From the NCBI GenBank assembly GCA_019454985.1, contig JACFNF010000007.1, positions 1 through 64,000 on the forward strand: 64,000 nucleotides of DNA. Direction: 5' to 3'. This DNA is from Bacteroidales bacterium (lineage in GTDB: Bacteria; Bacteroidota; Bacteroidia; Bacteroidales; F082). Positions 18,469-27,478 of this stretch are shown one piece after another (positions within the stretch are counted from its first letter, which is position 1; each line of letters starts with the position of its first letter). The notes under the pieces were generated by a model. It saw only the letters and a list, made by a program, of their open reading frames with translations. It ran no database searches and was not told the origin of the DNA. The position numbers were made by a program, and so were the translations under genes.

Positions 18469-18476
18469 CAAAGATA
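18469..18476 (-). promoter_or_regulatory. -7 box for mfd, overlapping the upstream-most TTG
   Basis: TATCTTTG on the minus strand would start transcription near 18462. The TTG at 18471-18469 cannot then be in the mRNA, which favours the TTG at 18450. Confidence 0.5.
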
Positions 18477-18615
18477 AGCAGAAGTAAAAAAACAGTTTTG
18501 GCTACATTCAACCCTTAGCCAGGTCAACTTCAATACTTTTCATTTCAATTATCACGGTTTTTCGCTCATTAACACTATTTTACATTTAGAATTGAAGCCA
18601 AACGGCTTTTTTTCG

Positions 18616-18623
18616 TAATCTTG
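18616..18623 (+). promoter_or_regulatory. Probable -7 box for rseP
   Basis: TAATCTTG is one mismatch from TAnnTTTG and lies 51 bases before the ATG at 18675. A TTG at 18592-18594 lies 21 bases upstream of the box. Confidence 0.4.
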
Positions 18624-18674
18624 CAGCCCCAAAAGGGAAGCCTTTTCATTATTTTTTTAGCACATATTCTCCGA

Positions 18675-20003
18675 ATGGAAATTTTCATCAAAATATTGCA
18701 ACTCATCATGAGCCTTTCGGTTCTGGTGATTGTTCACGAATTTGGTCATTTTGCTGCAGCCAAGATTTTTAAGACCCGGGTAGAGAAGTTTTATCTGTTT
18801 TTCAACCCTTGGTTTTCGCTGTTCAAATTCAATTTCAAAGGCACTGAATATGGCATTGGCTGGCTTCCTTTGGGTGGTTATGTCAAAATAGCAGGCATGA
18901 TTGATGAGTCGCTCGACAAAGAAGCGATGAAGCTCCCGCCACAGCCCTGGGAGTTCCGAAGCAAGCCGGCCTGGCAACGTCTGATCATTATGCTGGGCGG
19001 CGTGATCATGAACGTCGTGCTCGCCTTTTTGATCTACATCGTGATGTTGGGCGTATATGGCGAACAATATCTCCCTACCTCGGAAGCCAACAAATACGGC
19101 ATTGCTGTTGATTCGCTGGCCAAAGAGTTTGGGCTTCGCAATGGCGACAAAGTGCTGGCAGTTGACGGCAAATATGTCGAAGATTTCAACAAAATTCCTG
19201 TGACCATGATTCTCGATGAAGCCAAAACGATGGAGGTCGAGCGTGACGGACAGCACATTACACTCCAGCTTCCCGAAGGGGCTATCGGAAAATTGGTAAA
19301 ACATAAGTCGCCCTATTTTATGTCGGTGAGGATTCCTTTTGTGGTGGAATCGTTCCCTGAGACTTCGCCTGCCCGCGATGCCGGACTGCTACCCGGCGAC
19401 AGCCTTTTGGGCATCAACGACCAGACGATACGTTATTTTCAGGATTTTCGGGAAGCTATCCAGGAACACAAAGGCCAGGATGTCAGTATTCGCGTAATCC
19501 GTGGTTCTGATACTCTTGCTTTTGCGATGACGGTGCCCGAAGCCGGCTTCATCGGTGTTTTTCCACGGCAACAAATGGAGTCATTCTTCCGGCTTAACAA
19601 AAAATCCTACAACATTGCCGAAGCCATTCCGGCCGGGATGGCCAAAACAGTGGATGGCATAGGCGGCTACCTCAAACAATTAAAACTGCTCTTCTCTCCC
19701 GAAGTGAAGGCCTACGAGAGTGTAGGCGGATTCATTACCATCGGGAGTATCTTTCCGGCTCAATTTCATTGGGAAAGTTTTTGGCGTTTGACCGCTTTTC
19801 TTTCCATCATGCTGGCTGTGCTCAATCTCCTGCCTATTCCCGCACTCGACGGTGGACACGTGGCATTCCTGATATATGAAATCATCGCCCGACGCAAACC
19901 CAGCGACAAATTCATGGAAGTAGCCCAGATTATTGGTATGGCATTATTGTTTGCACTGATGATCTACGCCAACGGAAACGACATCATCAAGCTTTTCAAA
20001 TAA
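18675..20003 (+). CDS. rseP: RIP metalloprotease RseP
   Basis: This is a site-2 intramembrane zinc protease that cleaves membrane-anchored substrates such as anti-sigma factors. The ATG at 18675 (MEIFIKILQL) gives 442 residues; the longer frame begins at a TTG inside the promoter. HEFGH (21-25) provides the zinc ligands, and the second conserved motif NLLPIPALDGGH is near residue 380. Four TM segments are visible (N-terminal, GGVIMNVVLAFLIYIVMLGV, the LDGGH helix and the C-terminal one). The periplasmic part between contains PDZ-like sequence (DAGLLPGDSLLGINDQ). It is transcribed alone, divergent from mfd. The target in this organism cannot be told from the window. Confidence 0.95.
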   Translation: MEIFIKILQLIMSLSVLVIVHEFGHFAAAKIFKTRVEKFYLFFNPWFSLFKFNFKGTEYGIGWLPLGGYVKIAGMIDESLDKEAMKLPPQPWEFRSKPAWQRLIIMLGGVIMNVVLAFLIYIVMLGVYGEQYLPTSEANKYGIAVDSLAKEFGLRNGDKVLAVDGKYVEDFNKIPVTMILDEAKTMEVERDGQHITLQLPEGAIGKLVKHKSPYFMSVRIPFVVESFPETSPARDAGLLPGDSLLGINDQTIRYFQDFREAIQEHKGQDVSIRVIRGSDTLAFAMTVPEAGFIGVFPRQQMESFFRLNKKSYNIAEAIPAGMAKTVDGIGGYLKQLKLLFSPEVKAYESVGGFITIGSIFPAQFHWESFWRLTAFLSIMLAVLNLLPIPALDGGHVAFLIYEIIARRKPSDKFMEVAQIIGMALLFALMIYANGNDIIKLFK

Positions 20004-20028
20004 AAGCTTTCGCCTGATTATCTGACCA

Positions 20029-20051
20029 TTACAGATATTAATCATCTGTAA
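20029..20051 (+). other. Hairpin downstream of rseP (TTACAGAT-N7-ATCTGTAA)
   Basis: Perfect 8-bp inverted arms begin 26 bases after the rseP stop. No T tract follows, so it may be a weak 3'-end structure or a protein site rather than an intrinsic terminator. Confidence 0.35.
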
Positions 20052-20198
20052 ATAGCGGTTTGACCCTTTGCAAAAAAACAAAACGTCACGACTGCCGATC
20101 TAAAGTCGAAATGACTTCTTCTATACCTTTTATCACTCAGAAGTTAAAAACGATACATCTTTCTGAATTTTCCTTTGGTTTGTTTCATTTTTAGGCTG

Positions 20199-20206
20199 TA
20201 TTTTTG
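20199..20206 (+). promoter_or_regulatory. -7 box for galE
   Basis: TATTTTTG is 14 bases before the galE ATG. TTTG at 20174-20177 lies 21 bases upstream and could serve as the -33 element. Confidence 0.5.
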
Positions 20207-20220
20207 AAAAAAAATAAATC

Positions 20221-21240
20221 ATGAAAATTCTCGTCACCGGCGGCACGGGTTATATCGGGTCGCATACCGTTGTTGAGCTTCAGCAGCAAGGCTTTGAAGT
20301 GGTCATTGTGGACAATCTTTCCAACTCGCAGGCCTCGGTGGTGGATGCCATCGGACGCATCACCGGCAAACGCCCGTCGTTAGAGGTTTTTGATCTTGTT
20401 GACCGTGATAAAACGGATGACTTTTTCCGTCGGCACAATGATATTCAGGGTGTCATTCACTTTGCCGCATACAAAGCCGTTGGCGAATCGGTGGCCAATC
20501 CCCTGCTTTACTATCGTAACAACTTAGTTTCTTTGATGAATATTCTGGAAAGCATGGCCACATATCAGATTGAAAATCTGGTATTTTCATCCTCATGCAC
20601 AGTTTATGGCCAGCCTGATGAACCTCCGGTGAGCGAGACGGCTCCCATCAAAAAGGCCGAATCGCCTTATGGTAACACTAAACAGATTTCAGAAGAAATT
20701 ATTCAGGATACCTTGAAATCCACCTCGCTCAAAGCCATAGCTTTACGCTATTTCAATCCTATCGGGGCACATGAATCGGCGCTCATTGGCGAGTTGCCTC
20801 TGGGAATACCCAATAATTTAGTTCCGTTTATCACCCAAACAGCCATTGGAATACGTCAGCAACTGAGCGTTTTTGGCGACGACTACAATACCCCCGACGG
20901 CACAGCCATCCGCGACTATATCCATGTGGTTGACCTTGCCAAAGCCCATGTAGTGGCCGTAAAGCGCATGATCGAAAACCGCATGAAACATCATTTCGAA
21001 GTTTTCAATCTCGGAACAGGCAATGGCTACTCAGTGCTTGACGTCATCAAATCGTTCGAGAAAGTTTCAGGCCGCAAGCTCAATTACGTCATTGTCGGAC
21101 GCCGACCGGGCGATGTGGAAAAAGTGTGGGCCGACCCCAGCCTGTCAAACCGGGAGTTGGGATGGAAAGCCCTGAAGAATCTTGATGAAATGAACGCTTC
21201 GGCCTGGAAATGGGAACAATACTACCGCAGCAAAGAGTAA
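20221..21240 (+). CDS. galE: UDP-glucose 4-epimerase
   Basis: This cytoplasmic NAD-dependent short-chain dehydrogenase interconverts UDP-glucose and UDP-galactose (possibly the N-acetylated forms), feeding envelope polysaccharides. The 339-residue length is typical. It has the GGTGYIGSH nucleotide-binding motif (7-15), FAAYKAVGES, SSSCTVYG (catalytic Ser at about 124) and YGNTK (Tyr150/Lys154). The C-terminal substrate part contains GTAIRDYIHVVDLA and LGTGNGYSVLD. The neighbouring rfbB, 83 bases downstream, is another nucleotide-sugar enzyme, so this is a small sugar-precursor cluster. Confidence 0.95.
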   Translation: MKILVTGGTGYIGSHTVVELQQQGFEVVIVDNLSNSQASVVDAIGRITGKRPSLEVFDLVDRDKTDDFFRRHNDIQGVIHFAAYKAVGESVANPLLYYRNNLVSLMNILESMATYQIENLVFSSSCTVYGQPDEPPVSETAPIKKAESPYGNTKQISEEIIQDTLKSTSLKAIALRYFNPIGAHESALIGELPLGIPNNLVPFITQTAIGIRQQLSVFGDDYNTPDGTAIRDYIHVVDLAKAHVVAVKRMIENRMKHHFEVFNLGTGNGYSVLDVIKSFEKVSGRKLNYVIVGRRPGDVEKVWADPSLSNRELGWKALKNLDEMNASAWKWEQYYRSKE

Positions 21241-21323
21241 TTATTTGTTAATCAAAGTTTTTGAGAAACAATAGGGCAACCAATATTCTTATATAAAACT
21301 CAAAAAATCAACTCTTCATTGAT

Positions 21324-22376
21324 ATGAAAAAGATCCTCATCACCGGTGGCGCCGGCTTCATTGGCTCGCATGTAGTTAGACTGTTTGTCAATAATTATCC
21401 TGATTATCAAATATTTAACCTTGACAAACTGACATATGCCGGAAATTTATTCAATCTGAAAGATGTCGAAAACAAGCCGAATTATCATTTTCTCAAGGCA
21501 GATATTGTGGACGGAGAGAAGATGTTCGAGCTTTTTGCCGCACATCAATTTGATGGGGTGATCCATCTGGCTGCCGAGTCGCATGTTGACCGTTCGATTT
21601 CCAACCCAATGGAGTTTGTGATGACCAATGTCATCGGCACGGTGAATCTGCTCAATGCAGCGCGTCACCAATGGAAGGACGCGATGGAAAGCAAGCGTTT
21701 TTATCATGTTTCAACCGATGAAGTTTATGGCTCATTAGGCGAGACAGGCTATTTTTATGAAAACACCGCATACGATCCACACAGCCCTTATTCGGCATCC
21801 AAAGCCAGCAGCGATCATTTTGTAAGAGCCTATCACGATACTTTCGGGTTGCCCGTTGTGCTTTCAAACTGTTCGAACAACTATGGGCCTAACCAGTTTC
21901 CTGAAAAACTAATCCCATTATTTATTAACAATATCCGGCACAACAAACCGCTTCCTGTTTACGGTAAGGGTGAAAATGTGCGCGATTGGCTTTATGTGGT
22001 GGATCATGCACGAGCCATTGACGTGATTTTCCATCGGGGTAAAACCGGCCAGACCTATAATATTGGTGGACACAACGAGTGGAAAAACATTGACCTGATC
22101 AAGGTGATGTGCCGGGTGATGGACGAAAAGTTAGGCCGCACACTGGGAACATCCGAACAGTTGATCACTTATGTAAAAGACCGCGCCGGACACGACCTGC
22201 GCTACGCTATTGATTCTGGGAAACTCCAACGTGAGCTGGGTTGGGTGCCTTCGCTTCAGTTTGAAGAAGGCATCCGGCTGACCATCGAATGGTATCTCCA
22301 AAATCAACAATGGCTCGATGAGGTGACCTCGGGAAATTATTTGAAATATTACGAACAGCAATACGTCAACCGTTAG
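21324..22376 (+). CDS. rfbB: dTDP-glucose 4,6-dehydratase
   Basis: This enzyme converts dTDP-glucose to dTDP-4-keto-6-deoxyglucose, the committed step to rhamnose and other 6-deoxysugars. The 350 residues show GGAGFIGSHVVR (8-19), HLAAESHVDRSI, the family-diagnostic TDEVYG (131-136; Asp132/Glu133 catalytic), YSASK (Tyr156/Lys160), NCSNNYGPNQFPEKLIP and VRDWLYVVDHARA. rfbA, rfbC and rfbD are not adjacent, so the downstream pathway lies elsewhere. A strong terminator follows at 22402. Confidence 0.96.
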   Translation: MKKILITGGAGFIGSHVVRLFVNNYPDYQIFNLDKLTYAGNLFNLKDVENKPNYHFLKADIVDGEKMFELFAAHQFDGVIHLAAESHVDRSISNPMEFVMTNVIGTVNLLNAARHQWKDAMESKRFYHVSTDEVYGSLGETGYFYENTAYDPHSPYSASKASSDHFVRAYHDTFGLPVVLSNCSNNYGPNQFPEKLIPLFINNIRHNKPLPVYGKGENVRDWLYVVDHARAIDVIFHRGKTGQTYNIGGHNEWKNIDLIKVMCRVMDEKLGRTLGTSEQLITYVKDRAGHDLRYAIDSGKLQRELGWVPSLQFEEGIRLTIEWYLQNQQWLDEVTSGNYLKYYEQQYVNR

Positions 22377-22401
22377 GCTGTTTGACTGCTACGATTTCTC
22401 A

Positions 22402-22447
22402 GCCGTTTTTTGCGATTGACACGCAAAAAACGGCCTTTTTCTTTTTT
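22402..22447 (+). terminator. Terminator after rfbB
   Basis: GCCGTTTTTTGCG and CGCAAAAAACGGC form a 13-bp stem with a 7-base loop, followed by a long T-rich tract. Confidence 0.85.
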
Positions 22448-22505
22448 TAATCTGCCTTTCACCCATTTTTCAGTTTTTTTAAGGCTGATTTTAATGGAAA
22501 TAAAG

Positions 22506-22513
22506 TATGTTTG
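22506..22513 (+). promoter_or_regulatory. -7 box for the metal-efflux operon
   Basis: TATGTTTG is an exact TAnnTTTG match, about 25 bases before the GTG start of the small His-rich protein. Confidence 0.5.
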
Positions 22514-22537
22514 CATCCAACCATTGATATCAACGTG

Positions 22538-22963
22538 GTGAAAAAGAAAATATCGCTCTTCTTTGTTTCACTTTCCGCATTGCTGATGTTTGCCATTTCG
22601 GCAGTGCCGCACCATCATCACGATGGCTGGGTACATATTTTGGTAGGCCACAGCCACCAGCAACCCTGCGAACAATCAGATCAATTGCCCGGCCATCAGC
22701 GCGATCCGCTCACACCAGATGGCTGTGCCGTTCACAGTATTTTTGAATTTGCCCAGCCTCAGCAATTGGTCAAGGTCAAGGTTTTTGCACACCTTCAAAC
22801 GTTGATGTTTCCGCTCTTTTGGGCTTTGCTGCCATCACACAGCCAGCTGCCCGAAGCGCCGGTCTTTTTTACATCTGCTTTTCGCGACCGACAAACGCCC
22901 ACAGTTTTTTCCACTTTCTCATCGGTCTGTGGGCACCGCGCTCCTCCGGCTCTCTTTTCCTAA
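22538..22963 (+). CDS. Small His-rich exported protein of the metal-efflux operon (DUF6769-like)
   Basis: About 141 residues from a GTG at 22538 (VKKKISLFFVS; GTG at 22535 also possible). The upstream TTG at 22511 overlaps the promoter box. A signal/anchor helix (LFFVSLSALLMFAIS) leads directly to VPHHHHDG and then HILVGHSHQQPC, so histidines cluster just outside the membrane. The mid region is Cys/His containing (TPDGCAVHS), and a second hydrophobic stretch lies at FPLFWALLP. It resembles small proteins found before CzcA/CusA genes in Bacteroidota; the DUF6769 assignment is tentative. A metal-sensing or metal-binding role is inferred from the histidines and from being the first gene of the operon. 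Confidence 0.65.
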   Translation: MKKKISLFFVSLSALLMFAISAVPHHHHDGWVHILVGHSHQQPCEQSDQLPGHQRDPLTPDGCAVHSIFEFAQPQQLVKVKVFAHLQTLMFPLFWALLPSHSQLPEAPVFFTSAFRDRQTPTVFSTFSSVCGHRAPPALFS

Positions 22964-23099
22964 CAGGTAGTTTCTTTTTCAGAAACACCTTGTAACCTTT
23001 GAATTCCCGTCCATTTGCGACGATGGAGCTTGTCAGCTTCAGGGAGTTCATCTGTTAATAAGTTTATTTTTCAATTTATTAAAAAATATTTCAAGGAAA

Positions 23100-24320
23100 A
23101 TGAGAACGTTCACGATATGCCTTTTTGTTCTTTTGTCTTTTCTCTTGTTTCGGTGTAGCCCGGGAAATTCAAAAACATCTCAACCCGATACTGAAGCACA
23201 TGATCATGATCATGAACATGAGCACGACCACGAACACGATCATGACCATGACAACGACCATCATCACGAAGCTGAGTCTTCGCACAACCATACCGGAGTG
23301 ATTATATTCACCAAAGCGCAATCGGAAGCTGCTGATTTGCAGGTTGAAACCGTAGAACCGGGTATTTTCAGTCAGGTGATCAAAACCAGCGGTCAGATTA
23401 TCGCTTCACCAGGCGATGAGGCAACGCTTGCTGCCACGGCAAATGGCATTGTTTCATTTGGTGGTCGAAGTCTGGCACCGGGTCAGGCCATTCAGCGTGG
23501 TGAAACATTGGCTACGGTGTCAGCTCAGCGGCTTCCCGAGGGCGATCCATTGGTGAAAGCCCGGAGAGCTTTCGAGACTGCCGAGAAAGAGTTTCGTCGT
23601 GCCGAAGACTTGGTAAAAGACCAGATTATTTCGGTCAAAGACTTCGATCTGGCACGTCTGGCCTACGAAAATGCCCGTACAGTTTACGAAGCACAGGCCT
23701 CTGATGCCGGTTCGGGCGGACTCAGAATCAGCTCACCAATCAGCGGGTTCATTAAAAACCTGCTCGTCAGCCAGGGCGATTATGTCACCGTAGGACAAGC
23801 TGTGGCCGTCGTAGCGAAAAATCAAAGACTACAGCTCAGAGCCGAAGTCCCCGAAAACCAGTTCCGTCATCTACACAATATAAGTTCCGCTCATTTCAAA
23901 ACAGCATACGATACGCAACTTCATAAGTTGAGCGACTTAAACGGACGATTTGTATCATCGGGCAAAGCCGCCGGCGACGCCTCTGCATTCATTCCCGTCA
24001 CGTTTGAGTTCGACAATACGGGTGAGTTCATCTCCGGATCTTTTGCCGAGGTCTTTCTTCTTTCCACTCCCCGGCAGGATGTCCTCACAGTACCTGTTTC
24101 AGCCTTGACGGAGGAACAAGGTTTATTTTTTGTTTACCTTCAATTGGAAGCCGAGGAGTTTAAAAAACAGGAGGTTCGCATCGGAGAAAGCGACGGCACT
24201 CGCGTTGAGGTGCTCTCGGGCATAAAATCGGGCGACAAAGTGGTTACACATGGAGTGGTTCAGGTGAAATTAGCCGCCACCTCTTCGGTCATCCCCGAAG
24301 GGCATACACACAATCACTAA
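23100..24320 (+). CDS. RND metal-efflux periplasmic adaptor (CzcB/CusB type), His-rich
   Basis: This is a membrane-fusion protein linking the inner-membrane pump to the outer-membrane channel. The 406 residues begin with a lipoprotein-like signal (Cys19 after LLFR, an imperfect lipobox). Then comes a striking acidic-histidine tract (about residues 33-60, alternating His with Asp/Glu), a likely metal-binding sink. The rest is a usual adaptor: a beta-barrel/lipoyl half (SGQIIASPGDEA), a helical hairpin (RAFETAEKEFRRAEDLV), a second lipoyl half (SPISGFIKNLLVSQGDYVTVGQ) and C-terminal barrel and membrane-proximal domains. It lies 18 bases before the pump gene. Confidence 0.93.
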   Translation: MRTFTICLFVLLSFLLFRCSPGNSKTSQPDTEAHDHDHEHEHDHEHDHDHDNDHHHEAESSHNHTGVIIFTKAQSEAADLQVETVEPGIFSQVIKTSGQIIASPGDEATLAATANGIVSFGGRSLAPGQAIQRGETLATVSAQRLPEGDPLVKARRAFETAEKEFRRAEDLVKDQIISVKDFDLARLAYENARTVYEAQASDAGSGGLRISSPISGFIKNLLVSQGDYVTVGQAVAVVAKNQRLQLRAEVPENQFRHLHNISSAHFKTAYDTQLHKLSDLNGRFVSSGKAAGDASAFIPVTFEFDNTGEFISGSFAEVFLLSTPRQDVLTVPVSALTEEQGLFFVYLQLEAEEFKKQEVRIGESDGTRVEVLSGIKSGDKVVTHGVVQVKLAATSSVIPEGHTHNH

Positions 24321-24338
24321 TCAAAACGGGAACACACA

Positions 24339-27300
24339 ATGCTTAATAAAATCATTTTATTCTCGTTGAACAACCGCGTGGTGATTCTTGTTGCCGCCAT
24401 TCTGCTGATGTTGGCCGGAACCTATACGGCTACACGGATGGAAGTAGATGTTTTTCCCGACCTCAACGCCCCAACTGTTGTGGTGATGACAGAAGCCACA
24501 GGGATGGCGCCCGAAGAGGTGGAACGATTGGTCACTTTTCCGGTTGAAACTGCCCTCAATGGAGCCACCGGTGTTCGGCGCGTCCGTTCTTCATCCACCA
24601 CCGGATTCTCGATTGTTTGGATTGAATTCGACTGGGGTACAGATATCTACCGTGCAAGGCAAATTGTATCGGAAAAGCTTGTCGCCGTAAAAGAATCGCT
24701 CCCTTCCAACGTAGGAACGCCAAGCCTTGGGCCTCAATCGTCCATATTGGGCGAGCTGATGATCATTGGGGTTACCTCGGACACTACCACGCTGCAGGAG
24801 TTACGAACCATAGCCGACTGGACGATACGCCCCCGACTGTTAGCCACCGGCGGTGTGGCACAGGTTGCCGTACTGGGAGGCGATATCCGTGAATATCAGA
24901 TTCTGCTCAAGCCCGAAAAGATGAAACACTACCGTATTTCATTAGACGAAGTACTGACAGCGGTGAACGGCATGAATCGCAATGCTGCCGGAGGAGTACT
25001 TTATGAATACGGCAACGAATACATCATCCGTGGACTGCTCTCGACCGATGATGTGCGTCTGCTAGGAAAGGCCGTGGTAAGAAAAACCGATGACATTCCT
25101 GTGTTACTGGAAAACATCGCCGAAGTGAAGGTTGGCGCCAAAACACCCAAGATAGGAATGGCCTCCGAACGTGGTAAACCGGCCGTGCTGATTACTGTCA
25201 CCAAACAATCGGCTACCAGCACCCTTGGACTGACGGCAAAGTTAGACCATGCCATTGAAGAACTAGAGCAGATGATGCCCCCCGATGTAAAACTGTCGTC
25301 CGACATTTTCCGGCAGGCACGTTTCATCGAAAGCTCCATCGGCAATGTGCAGAAATCGTTGGTCGAAGGAGGCATTTTTGTCGTCATTGTGCTGGTCATT
25401 TTCCTGATGAACGCCCGGACAACGATAATCTCGTTGGTTGCCATTCCACTCTCACTGGTATCTTCGATCCTTGCATTAAAGCTGATGGGGCTCACCATCA
25501 ATACGATGAGTCTCGGCGGGATGGCCATTGCTATCGGTTCCTTAGTTGACGATGCCATTGTTGACGTAGAAAACGTTTTCAAACATCTGCGCGAAAACAG
25601 GCTCAAACCCGCCGAAGAACGTCAGAGCACGCTCCAGGTGGTTTTTCATGCCTCCAAAGAGGTACGTATGCCCATCCTGAACTCAACTTTGATTATCGTT
25701 GTGAGTTTTGTGCCCTTGTTTTTCCTTTCGGGAATGGAAGGCCGAATGCTGGCACCATTGGGAATCGCATTTATCGTGGCGCTTTTTGCTTCAACAGTGG
25801 TAGCCCTCACCCTCACACCCGTGATGTGTAGCTATCTTTTGGGCGGAGAACGAAAAAACGGGAATAATGAGCGTGAGCCCTGGGTGGTTCGCTCCCTTAA
25901 AACCGTTTATGAAAAATCCCTCGTCTGGGCACTTCACCACAAAAAGTGGATGTTAGGCGGCACTTTGCTTGCTTTTTTAGTCTCCATTTTCTTTTTCCTC
26001 ATGCTCGGACGCAGCTTTTTGCCCTCTTTCAACGAAGGCTCGTTCACAATTAATGTGAGCACTTTGCCGGGGATCTCTTTAGAAGAATCAGATCGCATGG
26101 GTCGCAAGGCCGAAGAGATATTGCTGAGTATTCCCGAGGTGCAGACTGTTGGCCGCAAGACAGGCCGTGCCGAATTGGACGAACACGCTCTGGGAGTCAA
26201 CGTTTCGGAAATGGAAGCGCCCATCGTGCTTGGAAAAAGATCAAAAGATGAGATTATGGCCGAGATACGCCAAAAGATGAAAGCCCTGTCCGGCATCAAT
26301 CTGGAGATCGGCCAACCCATTTCGCACCGGATTGACGCCATGCTCTCCGGGACACAGGCCAACATCGCCATCAAACTTTTCGGCACCGACCTCAACCGCA
26401 TGTTTGCCATTGGCAACGACATCAAAAACCTGATTGCCGACGTAGAAGGTATCGCCGACCTTAACGTGGAACAGCAGGTGGAGCGTCCGCAACTGAATAT
26501 TACTCCAAAACGGGAGCTGCTGGCTCAATACGGCATTTCTTTGCCCGAATTTGCCGAGATCATTCGGGTATTATTGGCCGGAGAAGTCGTCTCGGAAGTG
26601 ATGGAAGGCAACCGCGTTTTCGATCTCACCCTAAAGGTGGACGACCGCAGCCGCGATGGCATTGACCGCATCCGTAACCTGATTGTAGATGCCGGCGGGC
26701 AAAAAATCCCCTTGGAAAACATTGCCACCATCAGCTCCACCACCGGACCAAATACGATCAACCGCGAAAATGTCTCCCGAAAAATTGTGATATCGGCCAA
26801 TGTGAGCGGTGGCGACCTGCGCGGAGCTGTAAACGACATCCGCAAAAAAATTAACAACAATATCCGGCTGCCGGAGGGATACCATATCGAATATGGCGGG
26901 CAGTTTGAGAGTGAGCAAGCCGCCTCGCGCACCCTGTTCATCGCTTCCATCTTCTCCATCTTGGTCATCTTTCTACTGCTGTTCAACCAGTTCAGAAGTA
27001 TGAGTCAATCATTGGTTATCCTGCTCAATCTGCCCCTTGCGCTAATTGGCGGCGTGTTTACCCTGTTTTTTACCAGCGGACTCGTTAGCATCCCGGCTAT
27101 CATCGGATTCATTTCGCTTTTCGGAATTGCTACGCGCAACGGCATGCTGCTCATTTCGCGCTACAACGATCTGCGCCATGAAGGCTTCACTGCCGAAGAA
27201 AGCGTGCTCCACGGCTCGCTCGACCGTTTGAATCCAATTCTGATGACCGCACTCACTACTGCACTGGCTCTCATACCTTTAGCTATTGGTGGAAGCCTTC

Positions 27301-27458
27301 CCGGCAACGAAATCCAAAGCCCAATGGCTAAAGTCATCTTAGGCGGATTACTCACTTCCACCCTGCTCAATGGTTTCATTATCCCCGTGGTTTATTTACT
27401 TACTCAGCAAAAGCATCACATCACAGAATCCAAAGTTTCAGAAATTCACCCCGATTAA
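24339..27458 (+). CDS. CusA/CzcA-family heavy-metal efflux RND pump
   Basis: The 1039 residues form a proton-driven resistance-nodulation-division exporter with 12 TM segments: TM1 near residues 13-30, a large periplasmic loop, TM2-6, a second loop, and TM7-12. The TM4 region reads GSLVDDAIVDVENVFKHLREN, carrying the acidic DVEN motif of the heavy-metal HME subgroup. Other family signatures are VDVFPDLNAPTVVVMTE and VTKQSATSTLGLT. Whether it moves Zn/Co/Cd or Cu/Ag is not clear from the residues. The His-rich partners would suit either group. Confidence 0.95.
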   Translation: MLNKIILFSLNNRVVILVAAILLMLAGTYTATRMEVDVFPDLNAPTVVVMTEATGMAPEEVERLVTFPVETALNGATGVRRVRSSSTTGFSIVWIEFDWGTDIYRARQIVSEKLVAVKESLPSNVGTPSLGPQSSILGELMIIGVTSDTTTLQELRTIADWTIRPRLLATGGVAQVAVLGGDIREYQILLKPEKMKHYRISLDEVLTAVNGMNRNAAGGVLYEYGNEYIIRGLLSTDDVRLLGKAVVRKTDDIPVLLENIAEVKVGAKTPKIGMASERGKPAVLITVTKQSATSTLGLTAKLDHAIEELEQMMPPDVKLSSDIFRQARFIESSIGNVQKSLVEGGIFVVIVLVIFLMNARTTIISLVAIPLSLVSSILALKLMGLTINTMSLGGMAIAIGSLVDDAIVDVENVFKHLRENRLKPAEERQSTLQVVFHASKEVRMPILNSTLIIVVSFVPLFFLSGMEGRMLAPLGIAFIVALFASTVVALTLTPVMCSYLLGGERKNGNNEREPWVVRSLKTVYEKSLVWALHHKKWMLGGTLLAFLVSIFFFLMLGRSFLPSFNEGSFTINVSTLPGISLEESDRMGRKAEEILLSIPEVQTVGRKTGRAELDEHALGVNVSEMEAPIVLGKRSKDEIMAEIRQKMKALSGINLEIGQPISHRIDAMLSGTQANIAIKLFGTDLNRMFAIGNDIKNLIADVEGIADLNVEQQVERPQLNITPKRELLAQYGISLPEFAEIIRVLLAGEVVSEVMEGNRVFDLTLKVDDRSRDGIDRIRNLIVDAGGQKIPLENIATISSTTGPNTINRENVSRKIVISANVSGGDLRGAVNDIRKKINNNIRLPEGYHIEYGGQFESEQAASRTLFIASIFSILVIFLLLFNQFRSMSQSLVILLNLPLALIGGVFTLFFTSGLVSIPAIIGFISLFGIATRNGMLLISRYNDLRHEGFTAEESVLHGSLDRLNPILMTALTTALALIPLAIGGSLPGNEIQSPMAKVILGGLLTSTLLNGFIIPVVYLLTQQKHHITESKVSEIHPD

Positions 27459-27478
27459 ATTCAGAAGTATCAGTCATT

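Noticed and set aside
22511..22537. TTG at 22511 as the start of the small His-rich protein
   Set aside because: It overlaps the -7 box, and the GTG at 22538 gives a normal basic signal-peptide N-terminus.
23190..23275. Short DNA repeats that might suggest a CRISPR or tandem-repeat array
   Set aside because: The repetition is codon-level alternation of His with Asp/Glu inside the adaptor gene, not spaced repeats.
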